From SZUA-430 sp040080835 (GTDB lineage Bacteria; Pseudomonadota; Alphaproteobacteria; Micropepsales; Micropepsaceae): DNA of 64,000 nucleotides. This document shows positions 24,267 through 31,912 of the stretch, piece by piece. A program made the translations under genes and the position numbers. The stretch is from assembly GCA_040080835.1 (NCBI GenBank), contig JBEBHP010000018.1, positions 28,979-92,978 of the forward strand. The letters run 5' to 3'. Positions within the stretch are counted from its first letter, which is position 1; each line of letters starts with the position of its first letter. Under the pieces are notes generated by a model that ran no database searches, had not been told where the DNA came from, and saw only the letters and a list, made by a program, of their open reading frames with translations.

Positions 24267-25122
24267 CACCCAGCATTTCGTAGATCTCGCCCACCGTCAC
24301 GCCCTGCGCCCGCATTTGGCGCAGGCTCGCAGCCTGATCGCGTTTGGCAAGGCGCGTGCCCTGCGCATCACGAACCAGGGCATGGTGGCGATAGCGGGGT
24401 TCTCGTAAACCCAGCAGCGCCTGCAGCAGGCGATGCGCATGAGTTGACGCAAACAGATCATTGCCGCGCGTGACAGTGGTAATCCCCTGCAGGTCATCGT
24501 CGACCACCACAGCAAGGTGATAGCTCGCAGGTGCGTCCTTCCTCGCCAGGATGAAGTCCCCGAACAGATCAGGAGATGCCACAATGAAACCGTGCTCGCC
24601 AGCGGGCCCTCGTCCATCTTCGTGAAACCCGAAATCCTTCCCCACGATGCGTATGGCGGCATTGGCGTCCATGCGCCATGCATGCGACTCGCCGCGCGAA
24701 ATTCGAACCGAACGTTCCGCGATGCTCAATTGCCGACAGGTTCCGGTATAAATTGGCCCGTCAGGGCCCTGTGGTGCGCCGAGACTCGCGACAAACTCAG
24801 CCTCGATGTCCTTGCGGGTGCAGAAGCAGGGATAGGCGCAACCAATTTGCTGAATCTTTTCGAGGGCGTTCGTGTAGTCGGAGAAATGCTCGGACTGCTT
24901 TCGGACCGGACGCGCATAGTCAAGACCGAGCCAGTTCAGGTCATCAAATATGCCAGACTCGAATTCGGGCCGACACCGCCCGCGATCCGTATCTTCAAGC
25001 CTGACGTGGAATGTCCCGCCAGTCCGCTTGGCAAGAAACGCAGCCTGAATGGCTGCATATGCGTGCCCCAAGTGCAGGTGTCCGGTAGGGGAAGGGGCAA
25101 ACCTCGTTGTTTCGCCAGTCAT
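24253..25122 (-). CDS. gluQ: Glutamyl-Q tRNA(Asp) synthetase
   Basis: Attaches glutamate to the queuosine base of tRNA(Asp). It has 289 residues, much shorter than GluRS because the anticodon-binding domain is absent, as is typical. Seen are RFAPSPTGHLHLGHAYAA (HIGH motif), RLEDTDRGRC, the zinc-site region YPCFCTRKD with the later YTGTC, and the degenerate KMSKS-like RLAKRDQA. The ATG at MTGETTRF is chosen over a longer frame. Queuosine synthesis genes are not in the window. Confidence 0.93.
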   Translation of the reverse strand: MTGETTRFAPSPTGHLHLGHAYAAIQAAFLAKRTGGTFHVRLEDTDRGRCRPEFESGIFDDLNWLGLDYARPVRKQSEHFSDYTNALEKIQQIGCAYPCFCTRKDIEAEFVASLGAPQGPDGPIYTGTCRQLSIAERSVRISRGESHAWRMDANAAIRIVGKDFGFHEDGRGPAGEHGFIVASPDLFGDFILARKDAPASYHLAVVVDDDLQGITTVTRGNDLFASTHAHRLLQALLGLREPRYRHHALVRDAQGTRLAKRDQAASLRQMRAQGVTVGEIYEMLGVTSR

Positions 25123-25189
25123 TGTCCGACCTAGCCCTCTCGCACCATTTTCCCTAGATTGACCCTGCACATCACGTTTGGAGCACCAG

Positions 25190-25888
25190 ATGACGGTTCA
25201 GCTTACCGGCCCGCGATTGCCTGCTGCTACAGGAAAAGCCGATCGCCTTGTCATTTTTTGCCACGGCTATGGCGCTGATGGGAACGACCTGATCGGACTG
25301 GGAAGTCACTGGAAGCGTTTGTTGCCGACAGCGGCCTTCGCGTCGCCCAACGCCCCGGAGCGCTGCGCGATGTCACCGATGGGTTACCAGTGGTTCGGCA
25401 TTACGCGCATGCAGCCCGAGGAAATGCTCCGCGGTGTCGAGCACGCGGCACCACTTCTTGAGGCTTTCATTGATTCTGAGCTTGCCCGGCTTCAGGTCGA
25501 TGCCAGCCGTCTCGCACTGGTTGGTTTCAGCCAGGGCACGATGATGGCATTGCACGTGGGTTTGCGGCGCAAAGTATCGCCCGCAGCGATCGTCGGATTT
25601 TCAGGCGTGCTTGCCGGGTCGGAACGTTTGAGCGATGAAATAGTCTCGCGTCCGCCGGTCCTGCTGATCCACGGCGATGCCGATGAAGTGATTCCCGTGC
25701 AGGCGATTCATGCTGCTGCAAATGGGCTGGGTGCCGCCGGTGTCCGGGCCCAGTGGCACATCTCGCGCGGCGTGGGGCACGGAATAGGTCCTGACGGTCT
25801 GGATCTGGCCGGAACGTTTTTGGCAGACGCTTTTGCAGGAAAACTCTCAAATAGTCCGGAATCCGCGCCAGTCGGTCTTCAGAATTGA
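25190..25888 (+). CDS. Phospholipase/carboxylesterase family alpha/beta hydrolase
   Basis: A 232-residue serine hydrolase. The catalytic triad is visible: Ser in GFSQG (about residue 110), Asp in LLIHGDADEVIP and His in GVGHGIGPDG. The N-terminal VIFCHGYGADGNDLIGL supplies the oxyanion hole. No signal peptide, so cytoplasmic. The ATG follows ggag. Family members hydrolyse short acyl esters; the natural substrate is unknown. It is divergent from gluQ across a short gap. Confidence 0.9.
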   Translation: MTVQLTGPRLPAATGKADRLVIFCHGYGADGNDLIGLGSHWKRLLPTAAFASPNAPERCAMSPMGYQWFGITRMQPEEMLRGVEHAAPLLEAFIDSELARLQVDASRLALVGFSQGTMMALHVGLRRKVSPAAIVGFSGVLAGSERLSDEIVSRPPVLLIHGDADEVIPVQAIHAAANGLGAAGVRAQWHISRGVGHGIGPDGLDLAGTFLADAFAGKLSNSPESAPVGLQN

Positions 25889-26077
25889 GACAAATTCGCG
25901 AACGATTCATGCAGGAATTGCAAATCGTTTACCTGTAAAGAATTGCGCTAATACAATGGGTTGCGCGTCGGCTTTTGCTTGGCTACTCTTCAAATCAACA
26001 GGCGTTGGCAACGCCCCAGGTGACGTAAAGCGAAAGGAGCGAGCCTTCAGGCATCGCACGCAGACAGGACAAGTGTT

Positions 26078-26650
26078 GTGATAGTAGCGTCAGAACGTTC
26101 GCCTGATGCTTACCCGGCGTTGGTTCTGAACGCCGACTTTCGACCGCTCTCATACTTCCCGCTTTCACTGTGGTCTTGGCAGGACACGATCAAGGCCGTG
26201 TTCATGGACCGGGTAAATATCGTCGAAGAGTACGACCGCGAGGTCCACTCACCGAACATGAAGATGAAGCTGCCGTCAGTAGTCTCACTCAAGACCTATG
26301 TGAAACCCTCAAGGCACCCGGCCTTCACGCGTTTCAACGTCTTTCTGCGCGACCGTTTCCAGTGCCAGTATTGCAACGGGACCCGCACGGCAAATGACCT
26401 GACGTTCGATCACGTGATTCCGCGATCTCGCGGCGGCCGCACAACCTGGGAAAACGTCGTCACGGCATGCTCGCCCTGCAACCTGTTCAAGGGCGGCAAG
26501 CTTCCGCACCAGGCGGGAATGTTCCCCCACCAGCGCCCACACCGGCCGACGGTGAACATGCTGCATTCAAACGGCAGGCTGTTTCCGCCAAACTACCTGC
26601 ATCAGTCCTGGGCCGACTATCTTTACTGGGACAGCGAACTCGAGCCATAG
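26078..26650 (+). CDS. HNH endonuclease family protein
   Basis: A 190-residue protein with GTG start. The HNH/zinc centre is complete: CxxC at 96-99 (CQYCNG), DH at 111-112 (FDHVIPRSRGG), Asn126 (WENVV) and CxxC at 131-134 (CSPCNLFKG). The N-terminal 90 residues (YPALVLNADFRPLSYFPLS) are as in the widespread chromosomal HNH proteins found near housekeeping genes and are not phage-like. A DNA-processing role is likely, the target unknown. Nothing notable is seen in the 189 bases before it. Confidence 0.88.
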   Translation: MIVASERSPDAYPALVLNADFRPLSYFPLSLWSWQDTIKAVFMDRVNIVEEYDREVHSPNMKMKLPSVVSLKTYVKPSRHPAFTRFNVFLRDRFQCQYCNGTRTANDLTFDHVIPRSRGGRTTWENVVTACSPCNLFKGGKLPHQAGMFPHQRPHRPTVNMLHSNGRLFPPNYLHQSWADYLYWDSELEP

Positions 26651-26659
26651 GCGACGAGG

Positions 26660-27304
26660 CTATCTGGCCGGTCGCCACATCCCCCAGATTGGCGGAGCAT
26701 CGTCGCGCGCGCGAATTTCCTTGGTCACTTCAAATCCGTGGCGTCGGTAGAGCGGCACGTTCTTCGGGCTGGAAGACTCAAGATACGCAGGCAGCTTCTG
26801 TTCGTCGACGCGGGCAAGTGTTGCGCCGAGTATGGCGGAGCCAAGCCCCTGGCCTTGAAACCGCGGGTCAACGCCGATCGCCATCAGGTAAAAATGCGGT
26901 TCCGATTTCGGGTGATTTTCATCCGCAACCTTGCGGAAGGCATTCAGGCGCGACAGCCCGGACAGACCGGCATAGGCCACAAGCGTAGGTATCATCTTCA
27001 ACTCCTGCAGCAGCGGTTGCTTCAGGTCCGCGCGGGCGGGCGGCACCCACATCGCCGCAACGCTGCAGTCGTCAGCCATCCACAGTTCATTGCCGGGCAA
27101 ACCCAGGTTGGTCACAAGATAGCGAAACATGGAAAGGCGCCCGGCGTCCCGCTTTGCATCACGTCGCCCCATCCAGGCCATCAGCGGATCGTTTGCGAAA
27201 GCGGCAGCGAGAGTAGCGCAAACCCGCTCGATATCGGAGCCCCCGGGCCTGCGGGGCGTTCCCGCGTGCTTGCGACGTTCGAATGCTTCGTCGGTGAGTG
27301 ACAT
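26660..27304 (-). CDS. GNAT-family N-acetyltransferase
   Basis: A 214-residue GNAT protein. Motif A is IGVDPRFQGQGLGSAILGATLARV, with Q-G-Q-G-L-G as the acetyl-CoA pyrophosphate loop, followed by LPAYLESSSPKNVPLYRRHGFEV, the usual motif B with Glu-Ser and Asn. The substrate is unknown. It begins two bases after the coq7 stop and so belongs to the dsbB-coq7-GNAT operon. Confidence 0.88.
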   Translation of the reverse strand: MSLTDEAFERRKHAGTPRRPGGSDIERVCATLAAAFANDPLMAWMGRRDAKRDAGRLSMFRYLVTNLGLPGNELWMADDCSVAAMWVPPARADLKQPLLQELKMIPTLVAYAGLSGLSRLNAFRKVADENHPKSEPHFYLMAIGVDPRFQGQGLGSAILGATLARVDEQKLPAYLESSSPKNVPLYRRHGFEVTKEIRARDDAPPIWGMWRPAR

Positions 27305-27306
27305 GC

Positions 27307-27873
27307 CTAGAACCGCTCTGACAATCTGATGGCGAGGCGGCAGCTGGCCTTGATGACGCTGGAGATCACGCCGTATCCAGGCGTCTCCTCCGCACCGAGA
27401 GCAATCGCAGTATCCTTGTGTGCGACCTCTTCGATGCGGAACGCCTCTATGGTTTCCTTTAGTTGCGCATTTTCCTCGCCGTCGGATTCCAGTGCAGCCA
27501 CTTGCGACGCATAGTGTTCATCGATCACTTCCTCGACAGCGGCCGTGCAGGCCATCGCGGCCTTTTCGCCCATCAGCGCTGTGACAGCACCAAGCGCAAA
27601 ACCCGCAACATGCCAGACCGGCGACAGAATGGTAGGGCGCACGCCGTGTTCGGCAATAAGCTCATCAAATTTCCGGAGATGAACCTGTTCCTGCGCTTCC
27701 ATGTGCCGGATGGTCTTGCCTGACGCCGTGTGCCCCAGGACCGCCATCTGGCCTCGATATATCTGCACCGCGCCATATTCTCCGGCATGGTCGACGCGGA
27801 TCATGCGGGCAAGGTTGGTCTCTCCGGCGTCATGACCCGGAAGGCGTGGGGTGCCCTTGATTCTCACTTTCAT
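27307..27873 (-). CDS. coq7: 3-demethoxyubiquinol 3-hydroxylase (Coq7-type)
   Basis: Di-iron hydroxylase of ubiquinone biosynthesis, acting on demethoxyubiquinol at the inner membrane. It has 188 residues. Both halves of the four-helix iron site are visible: Glu32 in RVDHAGEYGA with ExxH at EQVH (62-65), and VEEVIDEHYASQ with the final IEEVAHKD. The start codon overlaps the dsbB stop (atga), giving coupled translation. The presence of Coq7 fits aerobic ubiquinone-based respiration. Confidence 0.95.
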   Translation of the reverse strand: MKVRIKGTPRLPGHDAGETNLARMIRVDHAGEYGAVQIYRGQMAVLGHTASGKTIRHMEAQEQVHLRKFDELIAEHGVRPTILSPVWHVAGFALGAVTALMGEKAAMACTAAVEEVIDEHYASQVAALESDGEENAQLKETIEAFRIEEVAHKDTAIALGAEETPGYGVISSVIKASCRLAIRLSERF

Positions 27874-28412
27874 TTTGCATTCTCCCTGACTGTTCTCATA
27901 AGCCCCAGTGTCGCCAGCATCGCGGCAATGAGCGAGAAGAGGAAGTTGAAACCGGCCAGCGAAATGCCGAGAAGCGACCATGGAACGATGTCGCACATCG
28001 GCACTTTCGTACGGCCCAGTTGCTCCAGATCGAGGGTCGGATCAACAGCCCCGCCACCCGTCGTGCAGGTCGAAGGTCCCGGCCACCACTTGTATTCGAC
28101 TCCCGCGTGATAGAGCCCCATATAGGCCGCCCAGACAGCGAGGATGATCGCGATGGCAAACAGCGCCATCAGCACTTGCCGCGGCCAGGCCTTCACAAGA
28201 CCGAATGTAACCGCCGTAGCCACGGGAATGAGGATGTACCATGGCACGCGCTGCTCAAGGCACAGCGGGCAGGGGGCAAGCCCCCCGATCAGTTGAAAGC
28301 CCCACGCACCAAGAATGATAAACAGGCTGAGCGCCGTGAGGGCTGCCCCGTAAAAGGCACTCTTCTCTGTCAGCGCACGCGCGGACTGAACAAGGGGAAT
28401 TGCTGTCATCAT
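27870..28412 (-). CDS. dsbB: Disulfide bond formation protein DsbB
   Basis: Inner-membrane enzyme that reoxidises DsbA using ubiquinone. It has 180 residues, four membrane helices and both Cys pairs: CPLC at 48-51 in the first periplasmic loop, and Cys116 (GPSTCTT) with Cys140 (VPMCD) in the second. EQR after CPLC is the conserved quinone-site sequence. It is the first gene of an operon with coq7 (overlapping) and a GNAT gene, which fits the shared link to ubiquinone. Confidence 0.94.
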   Translation of the reverse strand: MMTAIPLVQSARALTEKSAFYGAALTALSLFIILGAWGFQLIGGLAPCPLCLEQRVPWYILIPVATAVTFGLVKAWPRQVLMALFAIAIILAVWAAYMGLYHAGVEYKWWPGPSTCTTGGGAVDPTLDLEQLGRTKVPMCDIVPWSLLGISLAGFNFLFSLIAAMLATLGLMRTVRENAK

Positions 28413-28596
28413 GGCATACTAATACCAAGGCCAATGGGCGCACAGGCATCCGGATGCGGCATTCCGCACGGACGCATCGAAAAATAGCTGAATTCCAGCC
28501 GAAACGTTCATTGACGAAAAGCGCAGGGTGCCTAATATCCGCCCCCTTGCGCGACGGGCCACTTGGGGCCCGGCTACCAGCCGCGCAATCAGATGT

Positions 28597-28681
28597 GCCC
28601 TGGTGGTGGAACTGGTAGACGCGCTGGACTCAAAATCCAGTACCGCGAGGTGTGTCGGTTCGATTCCGACCCAGGGCACCA
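28597..28681 (+). tRNA. tRNA-Leu (anticodon CAA)
   Basis: An 85-base type II tRNA with encoded CCA. The acceptor stem GCCCTGG pairs with CCAGGGC, followed by A73 and CCA. The anticodon loop CTCAAAA is closed by CTGGA/TCCAG and gives anticodon CAA. A long variable arm precedes the T arm (GGTTCGATTCC). It is a possible integration target: a Sel1-repeat gene and a recombinase fragment follow within 1.2 kb. Confidence 0.95.
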
Positions 28682-28818
28682 CTCCTAGCTTGGCTGCATC
28701 ACACCATCGGCCTTCGCCTGTGCCCTAGCCACTCCTGCGCGGTAGGGGATTTCTCCGATAGGTGGCCAGAATAACCCACGGTAGAATAGCCGAAGAGGCC
28801 CTCTGCAAAGGCAACACC

Positions 28819-29757
28819 ATGACCACACACACTCAGACCCTTTTGATAGCTGTAGCACTCGCACTGGGCCTCGGCGGTGCGGGTGGCGTCGGTGTCGCGT
28901 TGGCAAATCCTTTGGATGATGGCGCGGCAGCTTTTGCTCGGAAGGATTATGAGACGGCTTTGAAATTGTGGCGTCCGCTGGCAGAACACGGCGATGCGAA
29001 CGGGCAGTTCAATCTTGGACTGCTTTACGATAGTGGGAAAGGCGTCGCAGAGGATAAGAAGGAAGCGTTCAAGTGGTATCTCCTCGCCGCGCGGCAAGGA
29101 CTAGCCATAGCGCAGACCAATGTGGGCGCGTGCTATGACGACGCGGAAGGCGTCGCAGAGGACGATAGGGAAGCGGTCAAGTGGTATCGCCTCGCTGCGG
29201 AGCAGGGCGATGCGGTAGGTCAGAAAGATCTCGCTTTGATGTATGACTATGGGACAGGCGTCGCAGAGGACGATAAGGAAGCAGTCAAGTGGTATCGGTT
29301 GGCTGCCGAACAGGGGAATGCTGGTGCGCAGACCAATCTCGGCGTGATGTATGAAAACGGAGAAGGTGTTGCGCAGGACAAGAAGGAAGCGGTGAAGTGG
29401 TATCGGCTAGCTGCTGCGCAGCTGCATGCCGTCGCGCAGACCAATCTCGGTGTGATGTATGAACGCGGGCAGGGCGTCACGAAGGACGATAAGGAAGCGG
29501 TGAAGTGGTATCGGTTAGCTGCTGAACAAGGCGACGCGAGAGGTCAGAACGATCTCGGTGCAATGTATGAACGCGGACAAGGCGTTTCGCTGGACCTGGT
29601 GCGGGCACACATGTGGTTCAGTCTCGCAGCGGCACAAGGTGAAAAGTCGTCACCGAAGTCCAGAGATAGCATTGCGTCGAAAATGACGCCTGCACAGATT
29701 GCGCACGCGCAAAAGTTGGCAACAACCTGCAAAGCGTCAGATTACAAAAACTGCGAT
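28819..29757 (+). CDS. Secreted Sel1-repeat protein
   Basis: A 312-313-residue protein with a signal peptide (LLIAVALALGLGGAGGVGVALA) and about seven Sel1-type TPR-like repeats of 36 residues, each with the pattern A-x-A-Q-T-N-L-G-V-M-Y-E-x-G-x-G-V and EAVKWYRLAAEQG. The repeats are highly alike at DNA level (codons for KEAVKWYRLA recur), so the array probably grew by recent duplication. Sel1 proteins are protein-interaction scaffolds in the periplasm or outside. The C-terminus carries KMTPAQIAHAQKLA, common in this family. Confidence 0.9.
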
Positions 29758-29781
29758 TGATTTCGCTGAGCCCAAACTACT

Positions 29782-29997
29782 TCAAGCCGACACTTCCAAG
29801 AGCATCTTCTGTGCCTTCCCGACCCCGATATGAAGCTGTTTCGCATTCATATCATTCATGAACTGCACGAGCGTCTGGATGCTTCTCCCGAGCTTGTCGA
29901 TAGACCAGCAGGCGACTACGTCGAACTTGCGCTTGTAAGCGTCCTTGATGAGCGCTTCAAGCTGCGGTCTCTCTGTTCTGTCTTTCGCGCCGTTCAA
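29782..29997 (-). pseudogene. Serine recombinase (resolvase/invertase) fragment
   Basis: A 71-residue remnant that matches only the middle of the resolvase N-terminal domain: DRTERPQLEALIKDAYKRKF, then DVVACWSIDKLGRSIQTLVQ and FMNDMNAKQLHI. The catalytic Ser region at the true N-terminus, the rest of the catalytic domain and the DNA-binding domain are absent. After LHI the sequence no longer follows the family, consistent with deletion or frameshift. Its start overlaps the MCP stop codon. It is best read as a scar of a lost mobile element. Confidence 0.75.
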
Positions 29998-31190
29998 ATC
30001 ACCTTCTTCAGCTCGCTCAGGAATATGTCGATTTCCTCGACCAGCCGGACGGACTGGTTTTCCATAACTCCGACGGACTGCGTCAGACTTGTAGCGGTAA
30101 AATCGACGCTTCTGGCGATTTCGTTGGTCGCCGCAGTCTGTTCTTCCATCGCTGCAGCAATCGCCGAAGATGACGTCTCGATTTGACCGACCGTGCCGCG
30201 CGTCGCTTGAAGCGACGTTGCTACCAGCGCCACTGCAGATTGGATGGCAGAAATCTGGGCCGCAATTTCGTCGGTTGCATTGGCGGTCTGGTTCGAAAGG
30301 TGTTTGACCTCGGACGCAACGACGGCGAAGCCCTTGCCAACTTCTCCGGCCCGCGCCGCCTCGATTGTAGCATTGAGCGCGAGGAGGTTTGTCTGTGCGG
30401 CAACGGCCCTGATCAGGTTGACGACATCAGCGACCTTGGTCGATGCTTCCACGAGCTTGACGACTTCCTTGTCGGTGTCTTCTGCCTTGCTGACCGCGGA
30501 TCGCGCCTCCTCCAGGCTTTTGTGGACCTGCAGGTTGATTTCGCGGATCGACGCCGTCAGTTCCTCTGAAGCTGCGGCTACGGTCTGGAGACTGTTGGAA
30601 GATACTTGGGACGAGTTTCCGGATCCGCCACCGAGCTGGCTTTGCAGTTCTGATGCGGCAGCGCGCAGGTTGACTGATACTTCGCCACCTGCGGTTTTGA
30701 ATTTGTCAGTCACTTGCGCAAAAGACTTGACCTTGTCGTCAAAGGTTCGCGTCGCCTGGTTGATGATGCGCGCGCCTTGAAGGAAGGCGCCATGCATGCC
30801 GGTCTCGATGACACGGCGATAATAGACGTGAGCGCTGACAGCGTTCAGCGACGCCCCGGCTTCCCGAACGAAAGCATCGGCATTGTCCGCAAACTCGTTT
30901 ATGGACCAGAGAAGTTCGCCAAGGCTGCCTTTGTCATAGATCGGCATGATCCGCTGTTCGAGTTGTCCGTTGCGCAGGCCCGACAGGACAGTCGATGCCA
31001 GCCGGAGTCGACTATCGAGGACGTATATGCCAATCGCCATGGCGGCAATGACGAGAACAAGCGCCACAGCAGTTGCATTGGCTGCAATCATCGTTGTGCC
31101 AGCGATGTTCTGCGCAATCAGCGCCAGGGCAATGATCACACCGGCGATTGCAAGGCGGATAAGGTTAGTTGGAGAAGATAAAGCGGTCAT
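29994..31190 (-). CDS. Methyl-accepting chemotaxis protein without periplasmic domain (Aer-like signalling half)
   Basis: A 398-residue transducer. Two membrane helices at about 10-60 with only a few residues between form a membrane hairpin anchor and leave no periplasmic sensor. The cytoplasmic MCP domain has the conserved hairpin tip VNLIRAVAAQTNLLALNATI and EAARAGEVGKGFAVVASEVK that binds CheA and CheW. The C-terminus looks complete. A PAS-domain gene overlaps its start by 26 bases, so the two probably work as an Aer-type energy or oxygen sensor made from two proteins. Confidence 0.9.
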   Translation of the reverse strand: MTALSSPTNLIRLAIAGVIIALALIAQNIAGTTMIAANATAVALVLVIAAMAIGIYVLDSRLRLASTVLSGLRNGQLEQRIMPIYDKGSLGELLWSINEFADNADAFVREAGASLNAVSAHVYYRRVIETGMHGAFLQGARIINQATRTFDDKVKSFAQVTDKFKTAGGEVSVNLRAAASELQSQLGGGSGNSSQVSSNSLQTVAAASEELTASIREINLQVHKSLEEARSAVSKAEDTDKEVVKLVEASTKVADVVNLIRAVAAQTNLLALNATIEAARAGEVGKGFAVVASEVKHLSNQTANATDEIAAQISAIQSAVALVATSLQATRGTVGQIETSSSAIAAAMEEQTAATNEIARSVDFTATSLTQSVGVMENQSVRLVEEIDIFLSELKKVI

Positions 31191-31689
31191 AATCGAGTCC
31201 CCGGCTTTGCAGACGCTGATGGAGGGCTTCATACGCTGCAGTGATTCCGTCCTTGCGGCCACTGCCTTTTTGTTCAATGCCGCACAGATCATCGTAGAGC
31301 GGTTTGATCACGGAATCGATCACACGCCGGTCCGGAACGCGCCGATTGGAATGATATCCGGCGATCTCTCCATTCGGACCGAAGGACGGTGTAACGTGAG
31401 CAAACACCCAGTAGTGATCGCCGTTCATCGCGCGATTGATGACGTAGGCAAAGATTTCCTTGCCTGCTTCAATCCGCTCCCACAACAGTTTGAACACGCA
31501 CCGCGGCATGCTGGGATGCCGGATGAGACTGTGCGGCGCATCAAGCGTGTGAGACAGTTCCAGTTGGGAAATACCCAGAAACACGCGGTTGGCGTAGGTA
31601 ATTCTTCCCTTCAGATCCGTTTTGGTTACGATCACGTCCCCGGGATCGAACGTCCGTTCGTGCCCGGTAAGAGTTGGCGAAGTTCGCAT
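31165..31689 (-). CDS. PAS-domain sensor protein (Aer-like sensing half)
   Basis: A 174-residue soluble protein with one PAS domain: VIVTKTDLKGRITYANRVFL, then LIRHPSMPRCVFKLLWERI and NGDHYWVFAHVTP. These are the hallmarks of Aer-type PAS domains that bind FAD in the aerotaxis receptor. The C-terminal 40 residues are helical. The end overlaps the downstream MCP gene in another frame, which implies coupled translation. In E. coli Aer the two parts are one protein, so this is either a natural split or an old frameshift. Confidence 0.87.
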   Translation of the reverse strand: MRTSPTLTGHERTFDPGDVIVTKTDLKGRITYANRVFLGISQLELSHTLDAPHSLIRHPSMPRCVFKLLWERIEAGKEIFAYVINRAMNGDHYWVFAHVTPSFGPNGEIAGYHSNRRVPDRRVIDSVIKPLYDDLCGIEQKGSGRKDGITAAYEALHQRLQSRGLDYDRFIFSN

Positions 31690-31912
31690 GAAGTATGGTC
31701 CCGAAAAGTGGCATCTCAGCTTTGGCATCATGTAGAGGCAAAGCTGGACCTGACTTTGGCTCTCATCGGCGACGCCGATGCGTTGACAGGCCAACCGTAG
31801 GTGGAGTTTCCTAACCAATTACTAATTTCGGCCAAATCCGCCTGGGCGGGTTCGGCTTGATCGGTCAAAAGCAAGTCACCTGTGTCCTACCCGTGGGTAT
31901 TGGACCGGTATT

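Noticed and set aside
28419..28682. 87-codon minus-strand frame across tRNA-Leu
   Set aside because: Antisense translation of the tRNA; overlaps no conserved protein.
29782..29997. Intact small recombinase gene
   Set aside because: Lacks the catalytic Ser region and DNA-binding domain, and its end leaves the family; called a pseudogene instead.
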